Shown here piece by piece: positions 7,179 to 14,234 of a DNA stretch of 25,002 nt. The position numbers and the translations under genes were made by a program. The DNA comes from a virus. The notes below the pieces were generated by a model. That model had not been told where the DNA came from, ran no database searches, and worked only from the letters and a program-made list of their open reading frames with translations. Every line of letters starts with the position of its first letter. The stretch's first letter is position 1. Location of the stretch: positions 1 through 25,002 of the IMG/VR virus record IMGVR_UViG_3300043137_000539. One strand, written 5' to 3'.

Positions 7179-7384
7179 TTTAATGGTCCTTCTTCTTCAT
7201 CGCACCAGCATTGAACTTTTCCTGGCCTAACAACGTGAAGACCGCAGTCTTCTCTTTTGCAGCAAACCCATTCTGAGCCAAGACCATCTTCAATAACTTT
7301 TTCGCGGCGGAAAATATTATCGTAATTGCTCCAGTACGCTTCAAGATTTGCGCCTTTTCTTAATTCTGGACCCTTGCCATTCAT
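7175..7384 (-). CDS. Small cysteine/histidine-rich protein
   Basis: A 69-aa protein with WVCCKREDCGLHVV (39-52) and VQCWCDEE (57-64). The Cys/His spacing could bind zinc, though it does not match a named finger. It leads a short unit with the two genes that follow. Its promoter candidate ends 12 nt before the ATG. Confidence 0.75.
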   Translation of the reverse strand: MNGKGPELRKGANLEAYWSNYDNIFRREKVIEDGLGSEWVCCKREDCGLHVVRPGKVQCWCDEEEGPLK

Positions 7385-7396
7385 TGCTTTTTTATG

Positions 7397-7425
7397 ATTT
7401 TAAATTTTATTAAATATGCTGTCAC
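7397..7425 (-). promoter_or_regulatory. Promoter candidate for the 7175-7384 gene
   Basis: Minus strand: GTGACA (7420-7425, 5 of 6), 17 bp, TAAAAT (7397-7402, 5 of 6), then 12 nt to the ATG at 7384. It sits in the only sizeable intergenic gap of this region (7385-7453). Confidence 0.6.
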
Positions 7426-7453
7426 TACTCTGATAAAGTTATAGATTAAAAAT

Positions 7454-7894
7454 TTATAGCTTTTCATTTTTAAAATAATCAGGGTCTTCACAAATATTGC
7501 CAACGACTTCTACATCAATCCATGATGGATCATAATCAGGTGAAAATACACAAGCGTCTTTAGGTAGAAACTCTATAAGAGGATTTGATGCTAGAGAAAA
7601 CCCCCCAATAATAAATTCAATAGGTCCAGTCACCATTCCAGCGTTACAAATATCGCCTTCGTAAATTTCTTTTCCATTTTTATCTTTCAATCCAGTGTAT
7701 TGTTGCAATACAAAACGATCACCATAATCTTGCAGAATAATATCTCCATCATAAGAACCATCTTCTCTTTGAACTCTTTCCCAAAAGAAAATTTGACCAT
7801 GCGAGGTATCAAAAAATGGATCACGGTTTGTCCATTCGGCAAATTGTTTTAATTGTTTATCCCAAGTGCGGAATTTTATTTCTCTATTATTCAT
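7454..7894 (-). CDS. YopX-family phage protein, second copy
   Basis: A 146-aa protein starting MNNREIKFRTWDKQLKQF, with VLQQYTGLKDKNGKEIYEGD (82-101) and VVGNICEDPDYF at the C-terminus. This is a more typical YopX than the one at 4390-4779, and the two are quite divergent outside the motifs. I chose the ATG at 7894, since family members start just before the KFR-WD motif. Function unknown for the family. Confidence 0.9.
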   Translation of the reverse strand: MNNREIKFRTWDKQLKQFAEWTNRDPFFDTSHGQIFFWERVQREDGSYDGDIILQDYGDRFVLQQYTGLKDKNGKEIYEGDICNAGMVTGPIEFIIGGFSLASNPLIEFLPKDACVFSPDYDPSWIDVEVVGNICEDPDYFKNEKL

Positions 7895-7898
7895 TGTT

Positions 7899-8006
7899 TT
7901 ATCGGTTAAGCCAAACACAAACTAGACCCAAGATCAATAAAATCCACACTATAATAGTTGGCCAGCCATCCATTACTTCATTATTTGGATCATTATATCT
8001 GCTCAT
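7899..8006 (-). CDS. 35-aa single-pass membrane protein
   Basis: An ORF (MSRYNDPNNEVMDGWP, then TIIVWILLILGLVCVWLNR) fills the gap between two genes. It has the best Shine-Dalgarno of the window, AAAGGAGG with 6 nt to the ATG, and overlaps the upstream gene by 14 bp. A short polar N-terminus precedes one strong membrane helix ending in Asn-Arg. Possible roles include a small lysis or superinfection-exclusion peptide; nothing here decides. Confidence 0.75.
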   Translation of the reverse strand: MSRYNDPNNEVMDGWPTIIVWILLILGLVCVWLNR

Positions 8007-8280
8007 TTGTTTCCTCCTTTATTGGCCATTCAAACATTGAGAGGTGAAAAAGATTGTCGCCTTCGATTTCATCCAACCATACAGCGCACCAGCTAGAATA
8101 AACTTCGCACTTGCGAACAGTGTAGATTTCTCCAACCTTCAAGTTGTCTTTAGCAAATTGAATAACATTGGTGTGATGAGGATAGAACCAACCATCAGCA
8201 CCTTTGAATTTTACTTTATCACCAACGTTAGGCCATTTGGTTTCTCGCAAATGTTTGAAGAATTCTAGGTTTTTATTCAT
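7993..8280 (-). CDS. Hypothetical phage protein
   Basis: A 95-aa protein with a small beta-barrel look: NVGDKVKFKGADGWF (18-32), LKVGEIYTVRKCEVYSSW (47-64), then a WLDEIEGDNLFHLSMFEW end. The 'VGD.V.F...L..GEIYTV' pattern is common in small phage proteins of unknown function. The start follows the upstream stop with 1 nt between. Confidence 0.75.
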   Translation of the reverse strand: MNKNLEFFKHLRETKWPNVGDKVKFKGADGWFYPHHTNVIQFAKDNLKVGEIYTVRKCEVYSSWCAVWLDEIEGDNLFHLSMFEWPIKEETNEQI

Positions 8281-8281
8281 A

Positions 8282-8611
8282 TTATTTGTCTCTCCAATGT
8301 TTGTTAGGAATACCTCTTTTGTCGGCTACATATTGTAAAACGCCATTACAGTCGCTTTTACTTTGCCTATACATTTCAAATAGCTTTGAAATGTCTTTGT
8401 GCGGAACTCCTTCTGCGTCAGCAGCAGGAGCAAAGTAATCGTTGACGTTGATGTAAAGATTTACCGTGCCATTGCCATTATCATGGCCAGAAAACAAGAT
8501 GCCTTCATCCAAAAGAAATGCTAACATATCTTCTTTGTTTGGGACTTTTTCACCAGCAATTTCAAAGTAGTAATTGCGTTCGATTGTGACTGTTTCTGAA
8601 TATTCTAACAT
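8282..8611 (-). CDS. Hypothetical phage protein
   Basis: A 109-aa protein with NVNDYFAPAADAEGVPHKDI (55-74) and a C-terminal GVLQYVADKRGIPNKHWRDK, features I recall from conserved phage proteins without a role. It has its own promoter inside the 3' end of the upstream gene, 12 nt from the ATG. A perfect inverted repeat (8371-8394) lies within it. Confidence 0.75.
   Translation of the reverse strand: MLEYSETVTIERNYYFEIAGEKVPNKEDMLAFLLDEGILFSGHDNGNGTVNLYINVNDYFAPAADAEGVPHKDISKLFEMYRQSKSDCNGVLQYVADKRGIPNKHWRDK
8371..8394. repeat. Perfect inverted repeat inside a gene
   Basis: Arms ACATTTCAAA (8371-8380) and TTTGAAATGT (8385-8394) are separated by TAGC. There is no T-run after it on either strand, so it is not a usual terminator. 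It could be an operator or chance. Confidence 0.6.
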
Positions 8612-8614
8612 AGC

Positions 8615-8905
8615 TTATTCTTTACTATAGAGTTTATCCCACAATTTGTCAACTTCATTTAGAGTTTCTTTGGCGTAGTCGCCAATTTTACCGCCGCCAC
8701 ATTCTTCAGCAATGATTTTCAAAGCATTAAACATTACTTCCCACTGATCTTGGAAGCAATTATAATCTTTTAAATTTATTTCTCCGTACTTACAAACCAC
8801 TGCTTCGCAGTTGATGGGAGGGCAACAACCTGTCTCTCCGCAGCTATCGCATTTTGCGCAGTAGTCGTTTTCAGAATCAATTTGGTTTTGAATTTGTTCG
8901 CTCAT
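8615..8905 (-). CDS. Cysteine-rich hypothetical protein
   Basis: A 96-aa protein with a cysteine cluster CAKCDSCGETGCCPPINC at 16-33, likely to bind a metal, followed by a helical half with WEVMFNALKIIAEECGGGK. No named family recognised. Its end contains the promoter of the next gene. Confidence 0.75.
   Translation of the reverse strand: MSEQIQNQIDSENDYCAKCDSCGETGCCPPINCEAVVCKYGEINLKDYNCFQDQWEVMFNALKIIAEECGGGKIGDYAKETLNEVDKLWDKLYSKE
8624..8652 (-). promoter_or_regulatory. Sigma70-type promoter of the 8282-8611 gene
   Basis: Minus strand: TTGACA (8647-8652), 17 bp, TATAGT (8624-8629), 12 nt to the ATG at 8611. It lies almost entirely within the upstream coding sequence. Confidence 0.72.
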
Positions 8906-8906
8906 A

Positions 8907-9503
8907 TTATTTTAATGTTTTATATTGTTTGTAAGACTCTTCTTCAAGAAGTCTTGGGGACAAGGTTCTATACCAACCGCCATTTGAGCACAATTCGCCT
9001 TTTTCTCCACTAGCTTCACAGGTTTTGGAGCAAAGGTATTCTGCAAAGGCAATCATTCCATCTACTTGTTTATTGCCGCCAGAAACATAAAATCTAAGAC
9101 CTCCAAACTTTTCCTTGATTTGATCAATCTTCACTGCTGGTGGATAAACTTTATTGTAACTGACGCATTTGTAGGAGCGTCTTTGGAATTTCTCAACAAA
9201 AGAAAAGAGATATTTGTTGTATTGCCATTTATTGAATGTTGGAAACGTTTTGATAAAAAAACTATGAACCCATTTAATAAAATTAGCAATACCGCTCCAG
9301 AAGTAATACTTTTTATTAATTATTTGGCGCTCGCTTTGATAAGTGTTTTTTGTGTATTGCACGATAGCTCCACACAATTCATCAACAATACCTTGCCATC
9401 CTGTAGGAACCCATGCACCACAAGGGCAATGTTTTTCACCCTCTTCGTTTTCAGCGAAAAGGTCTGGGTATTTATTGGTTAAATATAGTTCGAAATCTTC
9501 CAT
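8907..9503 (-). CDS. Conserved hypothetical phage protein
   Basis: A 198-aa protein. The C-terminal part has VKIDQIKEKFGGLRFYVSGG (124-143), then AEYLCSKTCEASGEKGELC and NGGWYRTL. This block recurs in phage proteins (from memory) and its cysteines suggest a metal site. A second Cys pair (CPCGAW) sits near residue 26. An aromatic stretch around 67-95 is not clearly membrane-spanning. Function unknown. It starts 2 nt after the upstream stop. Confidence 0.78.
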   Translation of the reverse strand: MEDFELYLTNKYPDLFAENEEGEKHCPCGAWVPTGWQGIVDELCGAIVQYTKNTYQSERQIINKKYYFWSGIANFIKWVHSFFIKTFPTFNKWQYNKYLFSFVEKFQRRSYKCVSYNKVYPPAVKIDQIKEKFGGLRFYVSGGNKQVDGMIAFAEYLCSKTCEASGEKGELCSNGGWYRTLSPRLLEEESYKQYKTLK

Positions 9504-9505
9504 AA

Positions 9506-9724
9506 TTAGATTGATTCAGTTCCGTTAGAGTAGCCAGCGTTATCGAAAAAGACATGGGAAACTTTTAGTTTAATTGCTGGTTTACTGTCACCGTCAGGAA
9601 TGAACCAACAATAATCTTCTCCTGTGCTTGCGTCTGTTGTCGCAAGACCTGTCTGACCGTAATTTACGCGATCTAAACCGCGTTTATAACATACTCCTCT
9701 TTTGATGTAGTATCCTGTTTCCAT
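9506..9724 (-). CDS. Hypothetical protein
   Basis: A 72-aa, likely beta-rich protein (METGYYIKRGVCYKRGLDRV...). The gene is packed 1-2 nt from both neighbours. No family recognised. Confidence 0.73.
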   Translation of the reverse strand: METGYYIKRGVCYKRGLDRVNYGQTGLATTDASTGEDYCWFIPDGDSKPAIKLKVSHVFFDNAGYSNGTESI

Positions 9725-9725
9725 A

Positions 9726-10121
9726 TTATTTTTCTAGTAGGGCGTTAACGATCTTTTCTGCGTTTTCGTGGAAAGATGGGTAGCTAAGAGTGTTGAATTC
9801 TTTTCCATTGCGGCTCATGAACCATTTCCAATCTGCGAGAGCTTGCTCACTGAGCGGTTGATTAACTGGTTTAGCTTCACTAGCTTCACGAATGATTTTT
9901 ACCAATTCATCTCTTTTGTTTTTTACCGCTGCGAGAAGCTCTGCTTTGGCAGGATAAACATTATGGTAGATTGACTTGCATCCATCCTCTACTCTAACCA
10001 AGTGCCAGCCTTCGCGCAGTCCGTCTAATACAGATACATCGTTAGCTTGCACATATTTGTTGCCTTTTTTCTTGTATAGGATTTGATCTTGTTTTGCGTA
10101 AATATGGTTTATTGCGTTCAT
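9726..10121 (-). CDS. Conserved hypothetical phage protein
   Basis: A 131-aa protein with ILYKKKGNKYVQANDV and LDGLREGWHLVRVEDGCKS in the N-terminal half, then a helical region with AVKNKRDELVKIIREASEAKP. This layout is familiar from small phage proteins without a known role. It heads the 10121 to 7454 unit and has its own promoter. Confidence 0.8.
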   Translation of the reverse strand: MNAINHIYAKQDQILYKKKGNKYVQANDVSVLDGLREGWHLVRVEDGCKSIYHNVYPAKAELLAAVKNKRDELVKIIREASEAKPVNQPLSEQALADWKWFMSRNGKEFNTLSYPSFHENAEKIVNALLEK

Positions 10122-10128
10122 AATCTAG

Positions 10129-10156
10129 ACTATACTTTGGTTTCTAAAGGAGTCAA
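10129..10156 (-). promoter_or_regulatory. Sigma70-type promoter of the 9726-10121 unit, leaderless geometry
   Basis: Minus strand: TTGACT (10151-10156), 16 bp, TATAGT (10129-10134), 7 nt to the ATG at 10121. It occupies the gap between two genes. Confidence 0.82.
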
Positions 10157-10157
10157 G

Positions 10158-10721
10158 TTAAAGTTTGAATGATAGATGCTGAATCTTGGAACCTATTGAA
10201 GAGAAGATTTTGCCGATTTTAAATAAAAATTTTCCCAACTGTCTCTGGCATTTTCCGCGAATGGTTTTGCTGAAAGCTATTTGTTTTTTATGATGTTCGG
10301 CCCATTCTTTTTCTCTTTCGATTCTAGGAGTAGCGTCTTTTTCTTCGTATCGCTCTAAAGAAATTTCTTTGACTTTACCGTTAATAAAAACAATTTTAAA
10401 ATCAACAGAAAAATCTAAAGTCTTTGTTTGAGAGTAATCGTAACACACGATAGTTGTTGTAATGTCATAGGGAACCATCTCTGTAGAGATGGTTTTCATA
10501 TAACCCTTCAAAAAATGATCTTTATCATCCACCCATTCGTATTCTCTCTTTTCGCGAATTAAATAGTCGCCTGTAATGTAGTAAGTGGATAAGGTTTGAT
10601 CAAAGTCTTTAGTTTGGAAGCAGACTGCTTCATCCTCGATTAGACTTAAATACTTATTTATTTTTTCGTCGATTCCTAATAGTCTAGATTTAGGAATAAC
10701 AATACTATCGAACATGCCCAT
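10158..10721 (-). CDS. Hypothetical protein
   Basis: A 187-aa protein starting MGMFDSIVIPKSRLLG, which has the N-terminal 'MGMFD.I' look of a widespread family of phage proteins of unknown function. The middle is beta-rich, and the C-terminus is basic and helical (GKFLFKIGKIFSSIGSKIQ), perhaps membrane-associated. I chose the ATG at 10721: GGGAGG lies 10 nt upstream inside the end of the preceding gene, and longer starts would overlap that gene more. A 22-bp inverted repeat lies inside. Confidence 0.75.
   Translation of the reverse strand: MGMFDSIVIPKSRLLGIDEKINKYLSLIEDEAVCFQTKDFDQTLSTYYITGDYLIREKREYEWVDDKDHFLKGYMKTISTEMVPYDITTTIVCYDYSQTKTLDFSVDFKIVFINGKVKEISLERYEEKDATPRIEREKEWAEHHKKQIAFSKTIRGKCQRQLGKFLFKIGKIFSSIGSKIQHLSFKL
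10473..10494. repeat. Perfect 10-bp-arm inverted repeat inside a gene
   Basis: AACCATCTCT (10473-10482), GT, AGAGATGGTT (10485-10494). On the minus strand no T-run follows. An operator-like site or a coincidence of the coding sequence. Confidence 0.6.
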
Positions 10722-10726
10722 TTTAT

Positions 10727-10984
10727 TTAAACCTCCCAAGTTGTTGTTGAAGATGTATGGCCGCACTGATCACAACTCTCTGAGTTGAAATCTATTTCGT
10801 CATACTGAAATAATTTGATTAAATCAGTAACAAATAAACCTCCATCATTAATACGGTCTTGAACTTTAATCAATAAGTACTGAAGAAGATTATCTGTTTC
10901 GGTTTTATCCATTTCTCGCAAGTCTTTTCCATCGACTGTCCAAGACTCGTCCATACATGTTGAGTACTCAATTATTTTTTTCAT
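10727..10984 (-). CDS. Hypothetical protein with a CxxC
   Basis: An 85-aa acidic protein with a C-terminal CDQCGHTSSTTTW, a possible half zinc site. I chose the ATG at 10984 because the promoter box TAGATT ends 5 nt before it; a longer frame from 11017 would start inside the -35 box and overlap the upstream gene. It is followed by the gene at 10721 after 5 nt. Confidence 0.75.
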   Translation of the reverse strand: MKKIIEYSTCMDESWTVDGKDLREMDKTETDNLLQYLLIKVQDRINDGGLFVTDLIKLFQYDEIDFNSESCDQCGHTSSTTTWEV

Positions 10985-10989
10985 TTTGT

Positions 10990-11017
10990 AATCTATATTT
11001 GTTTCTTTATTTGTCAA
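10990..11017 (-). promoter_or_regulatory. Sigma70-type promoter of the 10727-10984 unit, leaderless geometry
   Basis: Minus strand: TTGACA (11012-11017), 16 bp, TAGATT (10990-10995), 5 nt to the ATG. The -35 lies in the last codons of the oxygenase gene. Confidence 0.82.
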
Positions 11018-11828
11018 GGGCTGGTTGGTAAATCTTTTCGCGGAACCATTTAGTCAAAACAAATTTCTCTCCCTCTTCTACTGGCATCCCCCAATGCATG
11101 GATTCTGCAATGTTTTGGCCGTCTTTTGTATCTTGCCACAAAATCATTTTGCCCAATTCAGGTTTTGATTCGTAATCTATTTTGGTGAATTTAGTGTGTC
11201 CGCCTTTGGGAGTATCGTTCAAGTAAATCATTGCTGTCCAAGTTCGATTTCCTTTGGAGTCGATCTCTTTCTTTTGAAACTCAGAGTTTGGAAACAAAGT
11301 ATCAAAATGAGGCTTGAACTGTTCGCCCACTTTGTAGTATTGACCTTGGATTTGTTCAGTGAATTTTTCAGGAATATTAATTAAACTAAAGATTCTATCT
11401 TCTACTAGGTTAATGACCTCGTATTTGTTGCGATACAAGTTGGCTGTTGAGCTAGTGCGAAAGTCAGAAAGGGTATTGCCGCCAGTTTGATAATCAATAA
11501 CAGAAGATTTTGTGCAGTTTTCGCGAATCACTTCAATGATTTTGGCGCATTCTTCTTCATTAAAGATGTTTTTAATTTCAAAAATATTTAGTTTATCCGA
11601 AAGTCTTTTAGATGGAAACTTAGAATTATTAAGAATCTTTTCTATATCTAATTCTGGAGCAGTGTTTTGAACGTCAAAGATGCTTGGTATTCCAAATTCG
11701 TTGATAATTAATTCTTTTTTAAATCCCTTTTCAAGTAGGATTCCTGCGAGTTCTTTCTTGGGAGAACCTCTTCTAACGTTATCCCAAATCCAAAATTTCC
11801 AACTGTCATCAAAAGAATTAAAATTCAT
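11007..11828 (-). CDS. Prolyl 4-hydroxylase-like 2OG-Fe(II) oxygenase
   Basis: A 273-aa protein. The C-terminal 190 residues are a P4H-type double-stranded beta-helix: iron ligands H174-x-D176 in FKPHFDTL and H245 in MHWGMPV, and the 2-oxoglutarate-binding K255 in GEKFVLTKW. The substrate-side pieces TWTAMIYLND and GGHTKF are also present. The first 60 residues (WKFWIWDNVRRGSPKKEL...) form a separate helical domain. The reaction is probably hydroxylation of a protein side chain, with decarboxylation of 2-oxoglutarate; the target is unknown. It is divergent from the metallopeptidase gene, with only 35 bp between them. Confidence 0.9.
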   Translation of the reverse strand: MNFNSFDDSWKFWIWDNVRRGSPKKELAGILLEKGFKKELIINEFGIPSIFDVQNTAPELDIEKILNNSKFPSKRLSDKLNIFEIKNIFNEEECAKIIEVIRENCTKSSVIDYQTGGNTLSDFRTSSTANLYRNKYEVINLVEDRIFSLINIPEKFTEQIQGQYYKVGEQFKPHFDTLFPNSEFQKKEIDSKGNRTWTAMIYLNDTPKGGHTKFTKIDYESKPELGKMILWQDTKDGQNIAESMHWGMPVEEGEKFVLTKWFREKIYQPALDK

Positions 11829-11833
11829 ACCTT

Positions 11834-11861
11834 TATATACGTCTGAATCGTGTAATTTCTA
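11834..11861 (-). promoter_or_regulatory. Weak promoter candidate of the oxygenase gene
   Basis: Minus strand: TAGAAA (11856-11861, 4 of 6), 16 bp, TATATA (11834-11839), 5 nt to the ATG at 11828. The -35 is poor but the spacing is exactly that of the strong promoters. The opposing gene may use a TGTAAT at 11851-11856, 7 nt from its ATG, with no clear -35. Confidence 0.45.
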
Positions 11862-11863
11862 GT

Positions 11864-12532
11864 ATGAAGTTTGATTCTAAGGCTAAACAAATATTCAAGA
11901 AAATGCCTGTCGAAATCAAAAACTACTTTTACGAAGTTGATGCTAAATGTAAAAAGCATGAAGTCCAGCTTAGATTAAGCGGCGGAAAAGGTTTAAACGG
12001 TGACGGCTCTAGATCTGGCGGATGGTTCGATGATTACAATAAAGAGTTGGCAATAGCTATTAATGCGCCTTTAAAATGGACCCTAGCAACTCTTCTTCAT
12101 GAGGAGTCTCACTTGGATCAATGGTTAGATGAAACTTCTGTTTGGTATAATCGCAAAATTTATAATAGTTTTCAGCGTTTCTTTTCTTGGTTATCTAAAG
12201 ATTCTGAAATCAGTTACCCCTTGAGAGAAGCGAAAAATATTATTATTCTTGAGGCTGATTGTGAAAGAAGAACGCTGCGAAAAATTAAAAAACGTTGGTC
12301 ACATATTATAGACTGCGAAACCTATTCTAAATCCGCTAATGCTTATATGTTTTCTTACTTATGGATGGCTAAAAGTAGAAAATGGATTGGTTACTGTGTA
12401 AAACAACAGTATTTTTTAAAACATTTTCCCTCTAAAATCCAGAAGCAATATGAATTCTTGCCAGAAAAATATTTAAAATTATTCTTGATTCAAGACAATA
12501 AAAAACCCCTCTCCAAACGGAGAGGGGTTTAG
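11864..12532 (+). CDS. HEXXH zinc metallopeptidase-like protein
   Basis: A 222-aa protein with LLHEESHLDQW: H79-E80-x-x-H83, a gluzincin-like zinc and catalytic motif. E130 or E134 in LEADCERR, about 50 residues on, is a likely third ligand. There is no signal peptide, so it should act in the cytoplasm. I recall similar proteins in marine and cyanobacterial phages, with no tested activity. It is the only plus-strand gene in the left 20 kb, flanked by opposing units, like an independently expressed cargo gene. Its last codons (KKPLSKRRGV) are encoded by the opposing terminator. Confidence 0.8.
   Translation: MKFDSKAKQIFKKMPVEIKNYFYEVDAKCKKHEVQLRLSGGKGLNGDGSRSGGWFDDYNKELAIAINAPLKWTLATLLHEESHLDQWLDETSVWYNRKIYNSFQRFFSWLSKDSEISYPLREAKNIIILEADCERRTLRKIKKRWSHIIDCETYSKSANAYMFSYLWMAKSRKWIGYCVKQQYFLKHFPSKIQKQYEFLPEKYLKLFLIQDNKKPLSKRRGV
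12503..12530 (-). terminator. Intrinsic terminator overlapping the end of the opposing gene
   Basis: A perfect stem AAACCCCTCTCC / GGAGAGGGGTTT with a 4-nt loop. The T-run (TTTTTT) is on the minus strand, so it ends the unit running from 14202 to 12545. On the plus strand the stem is followed by TTTAG, which is the metallopeptidase stop, so it also encodes that protein's C-terminus. Confidence 0.87.
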
Positions 12533-12544
12533 TGGGCATGTGGG

Positions 12545-12730
12545 TTATTTGTCTTTTGCTTTGCCAACGTTTAAGGCAAGCCAATCAATTACCATGTAAG
12601 CTTTCTTGAGAAAGCCGTCATCCTTTGGCGTAGGAGTCAGAGCGGCGATTGCGGAGCATGTTGCTACAATAGAGGTAACAATATTAAGAATGTCGATTTT
12701 GTGAATGAGAATCCAAGTGATAGCGTTCAT
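12545..12730 (-). CDS. Small membrane protein, holin candidate
   Basis: A 61-aa protein with one membrane segment at about 13-31 (DILNIVTSIVATCSAIAAL), then TPTPKDDGFLKKAY and a WLALNVGKAK end. The 'LTPTPKDD...LALNVGKAK' pattern belongs to a common phage protein family often found near lysis or structural genes (from memory). A holin role is a guess from size and topology. It is last in its unit, right before the terminator. Confidence 0.72.
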   Translation of the reverse strand: MNAITWILIHKIDILNIVTSIVATCSAIAALTPTPKDDGFLKKAYMVIDWLALNVGKAKDK

Positions 12731-12738
12731 GTTTATCT

Positions 12739-13440
12739 TTACACATAAAACGGCATATAAGACTCGTCAATATTTAAACACCTAAATTCTGTACCTTCAT
12801 AATTGGTTATATCGCTCTGGTGAAAGTGACCGTAAATCCAATTTTTAGGTTTAGTTTTCTCGTATAAATAGTTTACTTGTTCACTTTCTTCAATTAGGTC
12901 ATTCATTAAATCAGGGTCTTGATTACACCAATACTTGATGTTATCGAATCCTTTGAATGCTCCACATACACCAGGGCGTGTGTGCGTTACAACCAAGTCG
13001 TATTGACTATCCTTATAAGGGAATTGATCTTCTAGCTTGAGGTTAAAGACTTCATCACTCCACCATGATTTACCTTCATGACGAAATCGACGATCAACGC
13101 TAACTGCTCCACCAACAAGTAGAATTTTTTTATTCAATAATTCTAATTCAGAATAATCTTTAAGCAGAGTGATATTGCTTTCTGGACTATTAGTTTCTGC
13201 GAAATATGACGGATCGTCATGATTGCCGCGAATCACGTAGAGATGACAGTTATTATTGACTAATACTTCGTTTAGCCAAGTGAATTTGTCTCTATAAAAA
13301 TTAGGTTTATGAAATCCTAGTCCAAAATCTCCAACTTGAATAATGTGGGCATCAGAGATGTTGTTTTTGATTTTGTTTCTGAAAGAACCAAACTCTCCGT
13401 GGATGTCTCCAACTAATATAATTTTATTTTTTTCTTTCAT
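12739..13440 (-). CDS. Calcineurin-like metallophosphoesterase
   Basis: A 233-aa protein with the complete two-metal site of the family: D12-x-H14 in LVGDIHG, GD at 37-38, GNHD (72-75), H153 in VTHTRPG and GHFH (204-207). It should hydrolyse phosphoesters; the substrate (protein, nucleotide or nucleic acid) cannot be told. The insert GGAVSVDRRFRHEGKSWW is typical of a bacterial and phage subgroup. Its ATG overlaps the upstream TGA by 4 bp. Confidence 0.9.
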   Translation of the reverse strand: MKEKNKIILVGDIHGEFGSFRNKIKNNISDAHIIQVGDFGLGFHKPNFYRDKFTWLNEVLVNNNCHLYVIRGNHDDPSYFAETNSPESNITLLKDYSELELLNKKILLVGGAVSVDRRFRHEGKSWWSDEVFNLKLEDQFPYKDSQYDLVVTHTRPGVCGAFKGFDNIKYWCNQDPDLMNDLIEESEQVNYLYEKTKPKNWIYGHFHQSDITNYEGTEFRCLNIDESYMPFYV

Positions 13441-13613
13441 AGTAAAGGGTCGAAAACAAAGTATTCGTTTATTAGCTGCATAATTGCATCATTGATTTGT
13501 TCTTTGATAAAGAACTCGTCTGGATTGGGGTCGTGTTTAAATGCGCGATTGTAACCTAAAGCGGTTCCTTTCTCTACGCAATCAGAGATGATTAGATAAT
13601 AGTTGGGTTTCAT
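13437..13613 (-). CDS. Small hypothetical protein
   Basis: A 58-aa protein starting MKPNYYLIISDCVEKG, with a helical, acidic C-terminal half. I chose the ATG at 13613, 4 nt after the upstream stop, over the upstream in-frame start at 13646. It is coupled by overlap to the phosphoesterase gene. Similar 'ISDCVEKGT..GY.RA.KH' proteins occur in phages, function unknown. Confidence 0.74.
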   Translation of the reverse strand: MKPNYYLIISDCVEKGTALGYNRAFKHDPNPDEFFIKEQINDAIMQLINEYFVFDPLL

Positions 13614-13617
13614 AATT

Positions 13618-14202
13618 TTAGGTCCAAAAATACTCGCGGTAATCAATCATTTGTTTTAAAATGTTAGAGTCTGTTTCTGCGATAAGAAGATTCATTTTGT
13701 TCATCTCTCCGTAGAGTTCGTTATAAGATTTACCTTTCAAATGATTTGGAAGAGGATGGGGAGGATAAAGAGCGTCTGCTTGAGCTTCGCAATTTGGTCT
13801 GCCAACAGTAATCCAATGATAGGAAGAGTCAAGCCAATTCTTAAATTCGCGATGTTTTTCTGTTCCATCCCAATCAACGTAAGATTTATCAGCTTCTTTC
13901 TTGAAGCTAACAATCATTGCGAAATTAACATCCACAATAAGACTGCTAATATCAGCCCATGTTTTAGGGATAGCTTTGCGAATTTCTTGATGCTTGGGCT
14001 TGAAGAAACATTTTACTTTGTAAAAGAAATCGTCCCACTTCCATTTGAGTCTATAAAACCAATAATAAACATCTTCTCGCAGCCAATATTGAAAAGGGTA
14101 TTTTTCTTTTGTTTCTTTTTTCCATGAATCCCACTCATCGAAAGATAAGCTATATGGAGTCTTGTAAATGAACGGGGTTTTTTGGTTGTCAGATTTTTCC
14201 AT
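13618..14202 (-). CDS. Conserved hypothetical phage protein
   Basis: A 194-aa, Trp/Tyr-rich soluble protein. Its motifs TPYSLSFDEWDSWKKE and KEKYPFQYWLRE near the N-terminus, IPKTWADISSLIVDVNFAMI in the middle and ITVGRPNCEAQADALYP look conserved, but I know no function. The ATG at 14202 is fixed by the promoter, whose TATAAT ends 4 nt upstream; the longer frame from 14286 would run through the promoter and the end of uvsE. It heads the unit ending at 12545. Confidence 0.77.
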   Translation of the reverse strand: MEKSDNQKTPFIYKTPYSLSFDEWDSWKKETKEKYPFQYWLREDVYYWFYRLKWKWDDFFYKVKCFFKPKHQEIRKAIPKTWADISSLIVDVNFAMIVSFKKEADKSYVDWDGTEKHREFKNWLDSSYHWITVGRPNCEAQADALYPPHPLPNHLKGKSYNELYGEMNKMNLLIAETDSNILKQMIDYREYFWT

Positions 14203-14206
14203 ACTG

Positions 14207-14234
14207 ATTATACGATTGATTTTTCTTTTGTCAA
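14207..14234 (-). promoter_or_regulatory. Consensus sigma70 promoter of the 14202 unit
   Basis: Minus strand: TTGACA (14229-14234), 16 bp, TATAAT (14207-14212), only 4 nt to the ATG at 14202. Both hexamers are perfect. The -10 contains the TAA stop codon of uvsE. With the usual start site the mRNA would begin at or within the ATG, so a slightly early start is needed. Confidence 0.85.

Noticed and set aside
13741-14127. 128-aa plus-strand open frame
   Set aside because: Opposite the 194-aa gene that has a consensus promoter; no independent support.
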